Shown in pieces: positions 24,575 to 33,631 of a stretch of DNA of 43,497 nucleotides. The notes beneath the pieces are model-generated. The model made no database searches and was not told the DNA's origin. It worked only from the letters and a program-made list of their open reading frames with translations. The DNA lies in the IMG/VR virus record IMGVR_UViG_3300032116_000424, positions 1 to 43,497 of that record, one strand, 5' to 3'. How positions within the stretch are numbered: the first letter of the stretch is position 1; the number at the start of each line of letters is the position of its first letter. This DNA is from a virus. A program made the position numbers and the translations under genes.

Positions 24575-25554
24575 GGCGCGACGTAAGCCGGGTTAAGTGC
24601 CGTAGCGTAGACTTTGACCTGATAATCTGCGGGAGTCAGACCTGGATTGAAGAATGGAATTGAAACCACGCCCAAAAGATTGACCGAAACCCAAACATTA
24701 GTTCCGTCAGCAACATACCTAAATGACGGGAGTTTTTCGTAGGGCGCGGTTCCAGAGCTTACGAAATGCAAGCAATCGACTTCCTGACCGTTGTACCAAG
24801 TGTAGGTCGTTACACCGCTGACTCCATTAAATGTAACAGATCCAGCTGCAATCCTTACTAGGACGACTCGAACCGCGAACGGAATCAATGGCACCCCGCT
24901 GATTGGGTTTACAAATCCGTGAGTAAACGGAACAAGTACATCACTAGCAAAAGTTGAAAGCGTAACGCCAGCTGACGCATACGTCAGAAACTGACGCAAG
25001 CTCTGCCGAGTCAGGTCCCGCTTCTGGGTGATCAGCTGGAAATTCACGCCATCGTACAGCACGGTAACCACCTGACCAATTAGGATGTCGTTGGCTGACA
25101 ACGCAGCTGCACCATCCTTGGTAATTGCCTTGGCTCCTTTGCCGTCCACGTTCAGCGTGCTAGCGCCGGAATTGGTGTGATTTGCCAGAAAGGTGTAAAT
25201 CTGGCCGGTGCGATAAGCCGACGCTGCGCTAGGATACGGCGGAGAATTGGTCACCGCATACGCGCCAGCAGCACCGCTTGCGGTCCCTGCAAACACGACT
25301 TCACTTGCCAACCTGATAAAATCGGAATCTCCCGCAGCCGACGAAAACCTCATCACGTCGATCGGTCGATTGTTGGTATCGGTGCGAAGCCAGTAAAGGC
25401 CGGGGTTTCCGGGCGCGGTTTGAGAAGTGGCCCATTCAGCGCCTGTAGTCAGGTTTCCGATCAACGCGGCTGCGTAGGCGTCCAGTCGATCTTGCTCCGA
25501 TGGGTAGCAAGCGGGCGGCGGCAAAAGGCCTGCTGAAATGTCAACGGTTGCCAT
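24571..25554 (-). CDS. Tail fibre-like protein, 327 aa
   Basis: The middle carries a fibre-type repeat pattern: ANHTNSGASTLNVDGKGAKA then ANDILIGQVVTVLYDGVNFQ, found in many phage tail fibres. The N-terminal part (LLPPPACYPSEQDRLDAYAA) and the beta-rich C-terminal part (VTFNGVSGVTTYTWYNGQ) fit an adhesion or linker role. It sits directly downstream of the tailspike. Confidence 0.7.
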   Translation of the reverse strand: MATVDISAGLLPPPACYPSEQDRLDAYAAALIGNLTTGAEWATSQTAPGNPGLYWLRTDTNNRPIDVMRFSSAAGDSDFIRLASEVVFAGTASGAAGAYAVTNSPPYPSAASAYRTGQIYTFLANHTNSGASTLNVDGKGAKAITKDGAAALSANDILIGQVVTVLYDGVNFQLITQKRDLTRQSLRQFLTYASAGVTLSTFASDVLVPFTHGFVNPISGVPLIPFAVRVVLVRIAAGSVTFNGVSGVTTYTWYNGQEVDCLHFVSSGTAPYEKLPSFRYVADGTNVWVSVNLLGVVSIPFFNPGLTPADYQVKVYATALNPAYVAP

Positions 25555-25556
25555 GA

Positions 25557-28500
25557 TTAGATGCGGTAGAGGTAGTCGTTGGGCTTACACGGGCCGGGGT
25601 CGCATTCAAGCGCCAAACAGCCCTCGGGACAATCGAAATAGAAAAACTGCTCCAGCGGTGCCACGCAGCGCGCAGGACGCCCCTGGAGAAAGGACGGGCC
25701 AAACCGGCCGCCGTTGTTTACGACCAGTCCGTTTCCACTCAGGCGCCTAACCGTGTTGCAGCCGATCTGAATGTTATCAACGTACCGGAAGAAATTTCCG
25801 GTCTCAGAGGTGAACGGCACGTCTGGGCCGGGGCTCGCGCACGTGAAGGTGTAGAGCGTCGGCGTGCCGGTCACGATCACCTCATCGTTAAACGAGGCGT
25901 TGCTAAGGCCTTCAATCGTCGCGTGATCTCCGGTTGAGAGTTGATGCGCCTTGTTCGTCGTGTACGTGGCGACTCCACTGGTGCGCTGGTATCCGATTGG
26001 GCGGATCTCCCATGGGAATTTGACGGGGTCGTTGATGCCTAGAAATCCTCCGGATGTGGATACAACGCTGCCGGGATTTGCGACCGTAAATGTTGTGAGT
26101 GAAGGCGTGCTAGCAACCGTAAAGACGCCGTTAAACGTGCCGTCAGTAACCCCGACCGTGGAAATTTCCATGCCCACCTGGAGTTCGTGAGGTGATGCGG
26201 TTGTGAACGTCGAGATGTTGGTAGCGCGGGATGCAGCCGTAATCGGAATCTGGTAGTCCGTCGGGTAGTAATACTCCGACTTGTTTACGTCGTGGTTATT
26301 GATCAGAAACACCGCATCCAGCGGCGTCAACGCGGTCTGGTAGAACCACGAATCTGGGCCGGTCAAGAAAACATCGTTGTTCTCGATCAGCATATCCTTG
26401 TGGGCTGCGATCAGCGTCGAGTAGGTCTCTGGGTTCGCAACTGGTGGCGTGATAGTTTTGATCAACTCATACCAATCCTGCACTACCAGCGAGATAAACG
26501 CTGAGACGTTCAACGCCGAGTTGTGATGGATGTGAGTGCCTTTGTGCTGGTACGAATCGACGTAGAAGCAGGTGCCCCGGAAGCCGTCAAAGTTGTTGTA
26601 GCTGATGTCCATCCCGCTGGTTTCGCGAGCCGTGATAGCATGGACTGGGCTTTGCTGGTTGACCACGTCAGGGCCACCTTGGACGCGGTTGTATTTGAAC
26701 TCGCACTCTGAGGCGAAGATCCGCTTGCTACGGAGCATGATTACCTGGCCGTCGAGGTACAGGCCGGGGAGCACGTCTGGGCCACCTGTGTTTGCTGTGA
26801 ATCGAAACGCGTCGGGTGTCGATATGACAGTGAGGCTGCCGTTGAAGGTGGGATCTGGGAAAGAATTTACGATTACAACATCCCCGACCCGCAACGTGTG
26901 CTTCATCACGCACGTGTAGGTGGCCACTCCAGCTGACCTGGACACCACGTTGATTGGGTTTACAAGGCTCGAAAAGCCACCGATCGCGCACTGGGTGTTG
27001 GCCTCCGCGTTGCCCGGGTACAGCGTGCTCTGGATCGAGTTGCGCCCCTGGTAACTAAAGTCGTTGTTAAGAACCTTGGCGCCGGCCGTCAGGTCATCGA
27101 CGTTCATCGGCAGGAACGATTTAACCAGGAACGTCTCCGCATCCGCGACACCCACGCCGAAGTCGTAGAACTGATTGTTCTGAATCAAAGCCCTTTCTCC
27201 GACATGGTTGATTCCCGCGACCGTGTAGAGTGAGTTGACGCCCGCTTTGGTTTGTGGCGTGAGCAAGACATCTGGAGCACTCCAAGCGCGGGCATTTTCA
27301 ACGATGCCGTAATATCCAAGACCTGGCGTCAATCCAACGTTGGCTCCAATGTTTGAACAGGTGAATTGAGTTGGAGATGGGATTCCACTGACAGTGAACG
27401 TGCCATTGAATGACGCGTTCAAAAGATTCTGGATCATCACCGTTTCGCCGCCAACGAATCCGTGCGGGGTGATAGTGTCGTAGGTGGCGACGTTTAAGTT
27501 TCGCTGGAATCCATTGATCTCGCGAGTCGTAGCGGGGCCGACGTTGACGCAGTAGACTTCTTCAGTGGAAAGAAATCCGACGACAGTGAAAGTGCCGTTG
27601 AAACTGGCATCCGAAAATCCAGTAACGGTGATTGAATCACCGATCGTAAACCCAAAGTTCCATTGAGGATGTTTCGTGTAGATGGCGTAGTTAAATGCGT
27701 TTCTTCGCGCCTGCCGAAGAACAACCCGCAAATCGCGCTGAAACGACAGTGCGGTGACGTTTGTGATGCTGCCAAACCCGACAAACGTCGCGTCATTTCC
27801 TGGGCCGGATGTCACCACGTTGCTGATGTACTGACCAATCGCGCTGACGTTGGTGTACGGGGGAGGCGAAATGGGAGGAATGTAGGCCGGAGGTGCGACG
27901 GAATAGAACTGAGTGCCGTTAATTCCAGGCGCGTACAACGGCTTGTCCACGGTGTACGTGTTGACTCCGTTGGTGCGTTGCACCGAGACAATCTTGATGT
28001 CCGCGACCGAGTTGTTGGCGTAGTTGCCGTCGAAGGTGATTCCTTCGATTAGGGTGTTTTTGCAGTTGATGCTGTTCAGCGGCGCACCTGCATAAGAACC
28101 AGGTGATCCGACTGCTGTTCCGGATCCACCATAGTTTCCCAGGGTCTTCAGCATCTGAATGTTAAAGCCAAAAGTGTCCCCTCTTTTCGTGGAGGTGTTG
28201 TTAGCGAACTTCAGGATTGTTTTTCCGGCGCCTTTGCCGGTAAACGCGACGTTGTTGATCACGCCGGTTAGGGGAGGGTATCCCATGACCAACGACGATG
28301 TGTAGCCGCCGCCAACAAGATTGATCCAGCCAGATTCAACCGCCAATGGCGTGTTGGCTCCCGGCATGAGAATCTGGAATGACGTCGGGGTGTAAATCGC
28401 CGTTACCTCGAAACCAAACTGACCTGGACCAGTGTTGCTTGGTTGTCCATTACTGGGATCTATGTAAATGACAGTAAGACCGTAGACTGTGATTTTTTCA

Positions 28501-28718
28501 CCAAGAACCAACCCATGCGGGGTCGCGGTTGTGAAGGTTGCGTAGCCACCTGTCCTCTGGCTCTGAATAATCTCTGCCCCTGGACTCGATCCCAACAGAA
28601 ACGTGCCTTCAGGAAAATCGCACCGCTTGGCCGCAAACAGGCATTCGTTGATCGCCCACGCGCTGTTTCGCAGCCCGCAAGGATCCGCTCCGTAATCAAC
28701 TGGGTTTGAAGAGGGCAT
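25557..28718 (-). CDS. Tailspike-like protein with repeated beta modules, 1053 aa
   Basis: The N-terminus (PVDYGADPCGLRNSAWAINE then FPEGTFLLGS) is the pectate-lyase-like start of phage tailspikes. The body is beta-rich, with right-handed helix-like stretches (FYVDSYQHKGTHIHHNSALN, then LIENNDVFLT), and has about six copies of a roughly 50-residue module built on ATYTT, H-x-L, G-D, SFNGTFTV and FTC (see findings). The C-terminal 40 residues are Cys-rich (CPEGCLALECDPGPC). Spikes of this type bind and may cut host surface polysaccharide. I start at ATG 28718, just beyond the overlapping TAG of the upstream gene. No catalytic residues can be assigned. Confidence 0.8.
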   Translation of the reverse strand: MPSSNPVDYGADPCGLRNSAWAINECLFAAKRCDFPEGTFLLGSSPGAEIIQSQRTGGYATFTTATPHGLVLGEKITVYGLTVIYIDPSNGQPSNTGPGQFGFEVTAIYTPTSFQILMPGANTPLAVESGWINLVGGGYTSSLVMGYPPLTGVINNVAFTGKGAGKTILKFANNTSTKRGDTFGFNIQMLKTLGNYGGSGTAVGSPGSYAGAPLNSINCKNTLIEGITFDGNYANNSVADIKIVSVQRTNGVNTYTVDKPLYAPGINGTQFYSVAPPAYIPPISPPPYTNVSAIGQYISNVVTSGPGNDATFVGFGSITNVTALSFQRDLRVVLRQARRNAFNYAIYTKHPQWNFGFTIGDSITVTGFSDASFNGTFTVVGFLSTEEVYCVNVGPATTREINGFQRNLNVATYDTITPHGFVGGETVMIQNLLNASFNGTFTVSGIPSPTQFTCSNIGANVGLTPGLGYYGIVENARAWSAPDVLLTPQTKAGVNSLYTVAGINHVGERALIQNNQFYDFGVGVADAETFLVKSFLPMNVDDLTAGAKVLNNDFSYQGRNSIQSTLYPGNAEANTQCAIGGFSSLVNPINVVSRSAGVATYTCVMKHTLRVGDVVIVNSFPDPTFNGSLTVISTPDAFRFTANTGGPDVLPGLYLDGQVIMLRSKRIFASECEFKYNRVQGGPDVVNQQSPVHAITARETSGMDISYNNFDGFRGTCFYVDSYQHKGTHIHHNSALNVSAFISLVVQDWYELIKTITPPVANPETYSTLIAAHKDMLIENNDVFLTGPDSWFYQTALTPLDAVFLINNHDVNKSEYYYPTDYQIPITAASRATNISTFTTASPHELQVGMEISTVGVTDGTFNGVFTVASTPSLTTFTVANPGSVVSTSGGFLGINDPVKFPWEIRPIGYQRTSGVATYTTNKAHQLSTGDHATIEGLSNASFNDEVIVTGTPTLYTFTCASPGPDVPFTSETGNFFRYVDNIQIGCNTVRRLSGNGLVVNNGGRFGPSFLQGRPARCVAPLEQFFYFDCPEGCLALECDPGPCKPNDYLYRI

Positions 28719-28719
28719 A

Positions 28720-30759
28720 CTAGGCAGATAGGAGTGGGCAGGCCACCCGGCTGAGGTCGCCGTAGATGTCCTCCTGGAGACGTTGGGCAACCATAGCAAT
28801 ACGCTTCAAGCGAAACCTGCCGGTGTTCACGTAGCGCAGCTGGAATTCGTACCCGTCGCGAGTAAAGCCGCCAGTCTGCACGTCGCACTTGTCCGGGGGT
28901 TGCGGCAGGGCAATCCGCGAGCGGGTCGGAGGCTGGTAGTATTTGACCTCCTGGCAGTTGATTACCGCCGGAGGGCACGAAATCTCACCAGGCTCGCAGT
29001 TGCGGTACTTGGCGCAGTCCTTGAACTCGGCCCACGGCTGCCAGCACTCGCCTTCGTTGGCCTTGAAGTAGACCTTCGATTCGATGTCGCCCATCACCTG
29101 GTCATACCACTGCTCGGCGCTCACTAGACGCTTCTTGTTGGTGGGCTCCGCGAAAGTCAGCGAGCGCGTCTCAATGGTCCAGTCGATCGGCGCATCATCG
29201 AACCCGTCGAAGTCGAACTGGCCGTTCTTGGTCACCTCGTAAAGGCCGATGTCACCTTGATTCAGCCCGAAGATAAAGCATCGCTCCTGCTTCTGGATTC
29301 GCACCGTCACCATCTGAAGAATATCAACCCCAGTCCAGACGCCTTCCCACGCCGGCGGTAGCTTTCGGCCCATGCCAGAGACGAGATCGAAATCCATCGC
29401 AACCATGCCACGGTGGACAACGCCGCGTCCGTTGACCTTCTCCGGCTGAATGGTCATCAGCATTCGGTTGTCGAAGTTCACCGCGCTAGCAGCTGTCAGG
29501 TAAAACTCAGTGTCGTAGGCTAGCGCCCTAACGACCTGTCGGCTGATCGGCGTGTTTCCAAACTCGGTGAAATCGCGGCGAGCGTAGATTAACGACCGGA
29601 TGCCGTCCTGCGCACGGAAGAACAGGTCGCCGTTGACTGGGACAATCGACTCATGGTTGAACGACCCGAAGTTTAGAAGGGCGAATCGTTGGATCGGATA
29701 ATTAAGATCCTTCCAAACATCCCGATCGACTGGAGCGTTAAACGCGTAGGTCGCGGTGGGCGTGAAGACCAGCAGGTCGCCATCTCCTAGCGATGTGTCC
29801 AAGTTAGCGGCAAACGCCAGTCCGGTAATTGGGCCGTTGGAAACCGCGAAGGCGCCACCTTCATTGAGAAACGTGTTTTCGGTGAATCGAATGACTGAGT
29901 TGCGGCCGTATGCAGGATCACCGTAGACAAGGTCGCCACCGTAGTATTCGGATCCTTTGGCAACCCAGAGGCGTCCTTTGCCGTAAGCCATTGGGCCACC
30001 TACAGGCACCTCATCACTTGCCGCTCTTCGGAACGACGTGCCGTCGTAAAGGTACGGAGCGTTTTGTTGATCCTGAATGATCAACCAGTTTTCCGCCTGC
30101 TGGAAGTAGACATGATCCGCATTCGGATTATTGGCTGCCAGTATGTAGCCGATAAAGCTAGGTCCAAGCAGCGGTCCAGCGTCGATTCCAGGCGAGTAGA
30201 CTGTGAAAGTTGTCGTTGACGGCGTTGTCTGCACCACGAAATCGCCAAAGAACCCTTCTGGGTAGAGGGCGCCCACCGGCTCTGGAAGCCTGACAACCAT
30301 GCCTGGAAACAAACCGTGAGCCCCAGCGGTCACGTAGGTTGCCACATTGGACACCCTTCCACGTGTGTTCACCTGGAATGTTCCGGTCTGAGGGGTTCGA
30401 TCCGTAACTCGAAAGTTGTTCCCGATGTCGATCTGAAAGATTTTTCCGCTGATCGCGGCGTACAGGTATGGCTCCCCCTGATCGTTGGTGTAGGCGCCGC
30501 AACCCTGGAAATAACCCGTCTTGAATGCAGATTCCACAACGGCGTTGTAGTACCCACCGTTGTAGACCACGTCCGGATCATCAAACGTCAGATTCTTCAC
30601 CCAGATCCCAGGCCGCGCTTTCGGGAATCCGCCGCGCACCGTCGTGTTGACTGCCCAAGCCAGTTGGTTGGGCTGAATAAGTGAGGGCGAAAAACCGCTA
30701 TCCACCCCACCTTCAGCGGTAAGGAGGCCATCTACGATGCGATTTTTTTCTGCGACCAT
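28720..30759 (-). CDS. Tail nozzle-like protein (tubular protein B-like), 679 aa
   Basis: It begins VAEKNRIVDGLLTAEGGVDS then PNQLAWAVNTTVRGGFPKAR, and runs through beta-propeller-like repeats (YLYDGTSFRRA, ARRDFTEFGNTP). This matches the general layout of T7 gp12-like nozzle proteins, which form the tip of a short tail. One copy of the module repeated in the tailspike lies near residues 130-195. The end is Cys-rich (DCAKYRNCEPGEISC, CPPAVINC). I start at ATG 30759; an earlier TTG-like start at 30801 is possible. The stop is TAG (28722-28720); readthrough would add only a few codons. Confidence 0.65.
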   Translation of the reverse strand: MVAEKNRIVDGLLTAEGGVDSGFSPSLIQPNQLAWAVNTTVRGGFPKARPGIWVKNLTFDDPDVVYNGGYYNAVVESAFKTGYFQGCGAYTNDQGEPYLYAAISGKIFQIDIGNNFRVTDRTPQTGTFQVNTRGRVSNVATYVTAGAHGLFPGMVVRLPEPVGALYPEGFFGDFVVQTTPSTTTFTVYSPGIDAGPLLGPSFIGYILAANNPNADHVYFQQAENWLIIQDQQNAPYLYDGTSFRRAASDEVPVGGPMAYGKGRLWVAKGSEYYGGDLVYGDPAYGRNSVIRFTENTFLNEGGAFAVSNGPITGLAFAANLDTSLGDGDLLVFTPTATYAFNAPVDRDVWKDLNYPIQRFALLNFGSFNHESIVPVNGDLFFRAQDGIRSLIYARRDFTEFGNTPISRQVVRALAYDTEFYLTAASAVNFDNRMLMTIQPEKVNGRGVVHRGMVAMDFDLVSGMGRKLPPAWEGVWTGVDILQMVTVRIQKQERCFIFGLNQGDIGLYEVTKNGQFDFDGFDDAPIDWTIETRSLTFAEPTNKKRLVSAEQWYDQVMGDIESKVYFKANEGECWQPWAEFKDCAKYRNCEPGEISCPPAVINCQEVKYYQPPTRSRIALPQPPDKCDVQTGGFTRDGYEFQLRYVNTGRFRLKRIAMVAQRLQEDIYGDLSRVACPLLSA

Positions 30760-32575
30760 GACGCTTGAACCGATTGAAAGGCCATCGCAGGATTCCCGCA
30801 AGATGAATGAAAGCCCCGATTACTTGTCCATACCGTGGCGTACAAAAGACCGCTTTCTCATCGAGGCCGAGATGGTGCGTCGTGGAGGGTACATTCACAA
30901 CGCCGGCGTAAAGTACGGCCAGGGCAAGTATTACCACTTCCGTGCTGCCATGACCGCGCTGTGGCCGCACTTCGATTGGCATGAGTGGTCGGAGCTTCTG
31001 ATCCAAGCATTCGTCGAAAACCAAGAGGTCGGCATCATGGGGCCGGGTTCATCTGGCAAGACGTACAACTCCGCAGCGTTCGGGCTGTGCTCGTTCTACA
31101 TCTGGCCGAAGGGCACCTCGATCATCATGTCGTCAACGACGCGTGAGGGTCTCCAGCTGCGCATCTGGGGCTCGATCAAGGAGCTTCACAACAAGGCCAA
31201 GGAACGGCGCGAATGGTTGCCGGGGCGCGTGATTGAAAGCCGATTCATCCTGACCAGTTCGGATGAAGATGCCGAGGCGCAGGACTTCCGTGACGGCATC
31301 ATCGGTGTGGCGTGCAAGGTCGGCGGCACGTTTGTCGGCCTCTCGAACTACGTCGGTTTGAAGAACGACCGCGTGATGTTGATCGCTGACGAAGCCTCGT
31401 TGATGGGACGCGGTTTCTTGGACTCGGTGGCGAACCTCCGAAAGAACCCCGAGTTTAAGCTGATCGCGATGGGCAACCCCAAGGACCGCAACGATGCGCT
31501 TGGTGTGGTGTGCGAACCGCATCCGACGTTCGGTGGTTGGGAGGGTCTTGAATACTTGGAGAAAACACGCACCTGGAAAACGCGAGCGCCCGGTGGTCTC
31601 GCTGTCCAGCTGTGTGGGTACGACACGCCGAATGCGAAGTTCCCCAAGGGCACGAATCCGTACCGAGGCATCATCACTCCGGAGCAGATTCAGGCGGACC
31701 TCGATTACTACGGCCGGGATTCATTGCAGTTCTCGATGATGAACCTCGGTCTGCTGCCTCGGGACGGTGGCACCAGGCGCGTGGTCACGATGTCGCTGTG
31801 CGAACAGAACCAAGCGTTCGACGATCCAGTTTGGGAGCGCGCCGATAAGATCACGCGGATCATCGGCATCGACGCAGCGTACTCAGGCGTCGGCGGTGAC
31901 CGATGCGTAATGACCGACCTGACGTTTGGGCCGGACTCATCGGGCCGCATCGTGCTAGCATTCACCGAGACGCCCATCGTGATTCCCGTTACGGCGGTCA
32001 AAGCCCAGCAGGCCGAAGAGCAGATAGCTGAGTACGTTCTTCTCTATTGCAAGCAGCGCAACATCCCGCCTGAGCGCGTTGGGTTTGACTCCACTGGACG
32101 CGGCACGCTGATGTCTGCGTTCGCTCGCTTGTGGTCTCCGCAGGTCGTTCCGATCGAGTTTGGTGGCAAGCCGTTGGATCGCCCGGTACGCCAGGGAGAT
32201 CCGAAGACTGAGCGCGAGGCCTACGGCAAGATGGTCACCGCACTGTGGTACGCGTCGCGTCTGCTGATTGAATCCAAGCAGCTGCGTAAACTGCCCCGCG
32301 AAGTCGCTGAAGAAGGTTCGATGCGCGAGTGGGGTATCGCCCGCACTGGCCTGATCGACGTTGAGCCAAAGCACAAGACCAAGGAGCGCATGGGTAGGTC
32401 GCCTGACTTGTGGGATTCGTTCGTGGTCGCACTCGAAATGGCGCGCCGAAACGGTTTTGAGATTGCAGGCGGCCAAGGTGTTGGTATTGTCAAGCGACAG
32501 ACACCAAAGTGGCTGACGCGTATGTCTGACAAGCGCCGGTCAGTGGAGTCTGAACATTCATTAACTTACTCCTGA
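30737..32575 (+). CDS. terL: Terminase large subunit, 612 aa
   Basis: Complete ATPase-nuclease layout: Walker A GPGSSGKT (about 102-109), Walker B VMLIADEAS (about 212-220), and the RNase H-like nuclease acids in GIDAAYSG (about 376), GFDSTGRG (about 450) and PDLWDSFV (about 557). TerL pumps DNA into the prohead and cuts it. The start at 30737 has AAGGAGG (30721-30727) nine bases upstream; a later ATG at 30803 has none. With this start it overlaps the divergent nozzle-like gene by 23 bases, so the start is somewhat uncertain. It leads a + strand packaging block. No small terminase subunit gene is recognised nearby. Confidence 0.93.
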   Translation: MRFFSATMTLEPIERPSQDSRKMNESPDYLSIPWRTKDRFLIEAEMVRRGGYIHNAGVKYGQGKYYHFRAAMTALWPHFDWHEWSELLIQAFVENQEVGIMGPGSSGKTYNSAAFGLCSFYIWPKGTSIIMSSTTREGLQLRIWGSIKELHNKAKERREWLPGRVIESRFILTSSDEDAEAQDFRDGIIGVACKVGGTFVGLSNYVGLKNDRVMLIADEASLMGRGFLDSVANLRKNPEFKLIAMGNPKDRNDALGVVCEPHPTFGGWEGLEYLEKTRTWKTRAPGGLAVQLCGYDTPNAKFPKGTNPYRGIITPEQIQADLDYYGRDSLQFSMMNLGLLPRDGGTRRVVTMSLCEQNQAFDDPVWERADKITRIIGIDAAYSGVGGDRCVMTDLTFGPDSSGRIVLAFTETPIVIPVTAVKAQQAEEQIAEYVLLYCKQRNIPPERVGFDSTGRGTLMSAFARLWSPQVVPIEFGGKPLDRPVRQGDPKTEREAYGKMVTALWYASRLLIESKQLRKLPREVAEEGSMREWGIARTGLIDVEPKHKTKERMGRSPDLWDSFVVALEMARRNGFEIAGGQGVGIVKRQTPKWLTRMSDKRRSVESEHSLTYS

Positions 32576-32576
32576 T

Positions 32577-32993
32577 ATGGCCTCATTCAATCAAGTCATC
32601 CTGATCGGTAACCTCACCAAAGACCCCGAAGTCAAAACGCTCCCCAAGGGAAGCACCGTTTGTGGCTTCAGTCTGGCAGCTAATCGCCGCTGGAAGAGTG
32701 AGTCTGGTGAGGACAAGGAAGAGGTCTTCTTTGCCAGCTGCAAGGCATTCGGGAAGTCTGCTGACTCGATCGGCAAGTACGTCAAGAAGGGTGATCCGCT
32801 GATGATTACCGGCCGACTGACTACCGAGAAGTGGACCGCCAAGGACGGCCAGGAGAAGTCTTCGACCCGCATCGTGGTCGAGCAGTTCCAGTTCCTGAAG
32901 AGTCGCGATGCTGGATCCGCTGCGCCCGCAGCTAAGCCTGCCGCTGCTGTTGCAAAGCCTGATCTGGACCCGGAAGACGACCTTCCCTTTTAA
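32577..32993 (+). CDS. ssb: Single-strand DNA-binding protein, 138 aa
   Basis: Classic SSB: MASFNQVILIGNLTKDPEVK at the N-terminus, an OB-fold with FFASCKAFGKSA and GDPLMITGRLTTEKW, an Ala/Pro/Lys-rich linker, and the acidic C-terminal tip DPEDDLPF that binds partner proteins. It coats single-stranded DNA in replication and recombination. It sits one base after terL and before the head genes, away from the other replication genes. Confidence 0.95.
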   Translation: MASFNQVILIGNLTKDPEVKTLPKGSTVCGFSLAANRRWKSESGEDKEEVFFASCKAFGKSADSIGKYVKKGDPLMITGRLTTEKWTAKDGQEKSSTRIVVEQFQFLKSRDAGSAAPAAKPAAAVAKPDLDPEDDLPF

Positions 32994-33002
32994 TAGCTCA
33001 CC

Positions 33003-33275
33003 ATGAATCGCGACACGTTTCCTCCTGGTGGTTGGCAATTCTACGAACCTAAGACCAAGTGGAGTCCCAAGGATGTCCTCAACTATGGGTTCTATGAAAT
33101 GGCCCGCCTGATCCACAACCATCGGGTTGCCAACAGCATTCCGTCTACGTTCGAGCAGGCGATGAATGACTTGGAGGCTTACACACGTGCGCGTTTTCCC
33201 CAGTTTGCATCCGCTCCATCAACCACAACCGATGTACAACCAAGGGTTTCAGGCTGTCGTACGTGCGGCCGCTAG
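33003..33275 (+). CDS. Hypothetical protein, 90 aa
   Basis: Starts MNRDTFPPGGWQFYEPKTKW, a pattern I recognise from short unnamed phage proteins near the terminase. The middle is helical (VLNYGFYEMARLIHNHRVAN). A short tail has CRTCGR. Function unknown. Confidence 0.7.
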   Translation: MNRDTFPPGGWQFYEPKTKWSPKDVLNYGFYEMARLIHNHRVANSIPSTFEQAMNDLEAYTRARFPQFASAPSTTTDVQPRVSGCRTCGR

Positions 33276-33624
33276 ACTGCGTCAAACGGCTCAGGGTGCA
33301 CGGATCCTAGCCGAATGGCTGGGTGATGGAGGCACGCCTGTCGATCGTCGGCAGGCGCAGGACCGCATTGATACCTGCAACCGCTGCATTCACAACAAAC
33401 CCACGGATGCGCGGTCAATCACCAAGACCGTCGCTGAGGCGATTCTGGAGCAGGAGCAGGCGCGTAACGACTTGGCGATGTTTCTGCAAGGAGAAGGCCT
33501 TGCTGGCACCTGCGATGTCTGCGGGTGCTACCTCAAACTGAAGGTGTGGGTGCCACTTTCGTATCTTGGCAAGACTGAAATGCCTGATAATTGCTGGATT
33601 TCGCAGGAACGGAAAGCAATCTGA
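33232..33624 (+). CDS. Zinc-ribbon protein, 130 aa
   Basis: Two Cys pairs, CNRC (about residue 48) and CDVCGC (about residue 99), about 50 residues apart, suggest a zinc ribbon interrupted by a helix (ITKTVAEAILEQEQARNDLA). The last Cys is in MPDNCWI. It lies between terL/ssb and portal, where small zinc proteins of unknown function often occur. ATG 33232 starts the conserved-looking sequence (MYNQGFQAVVRAAARL) and overlaps the previous gene by 44 bases; no good Shine-Dalgarno is present. Confidence 0.65.
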   Translation: MYNQGFQAVVRAAARLRQTAQGARILAEWLGDGGTPVDRRQAQDRIDTCNRCIHNKPTDARSITKTVAEAILEQEQARNDLAMFLQGEGLAGTCDVCGCYLKLKVWVPLSYLGKTEMPDNCWISQERKAI

Positions 33625-33631
33625 GACCGAT

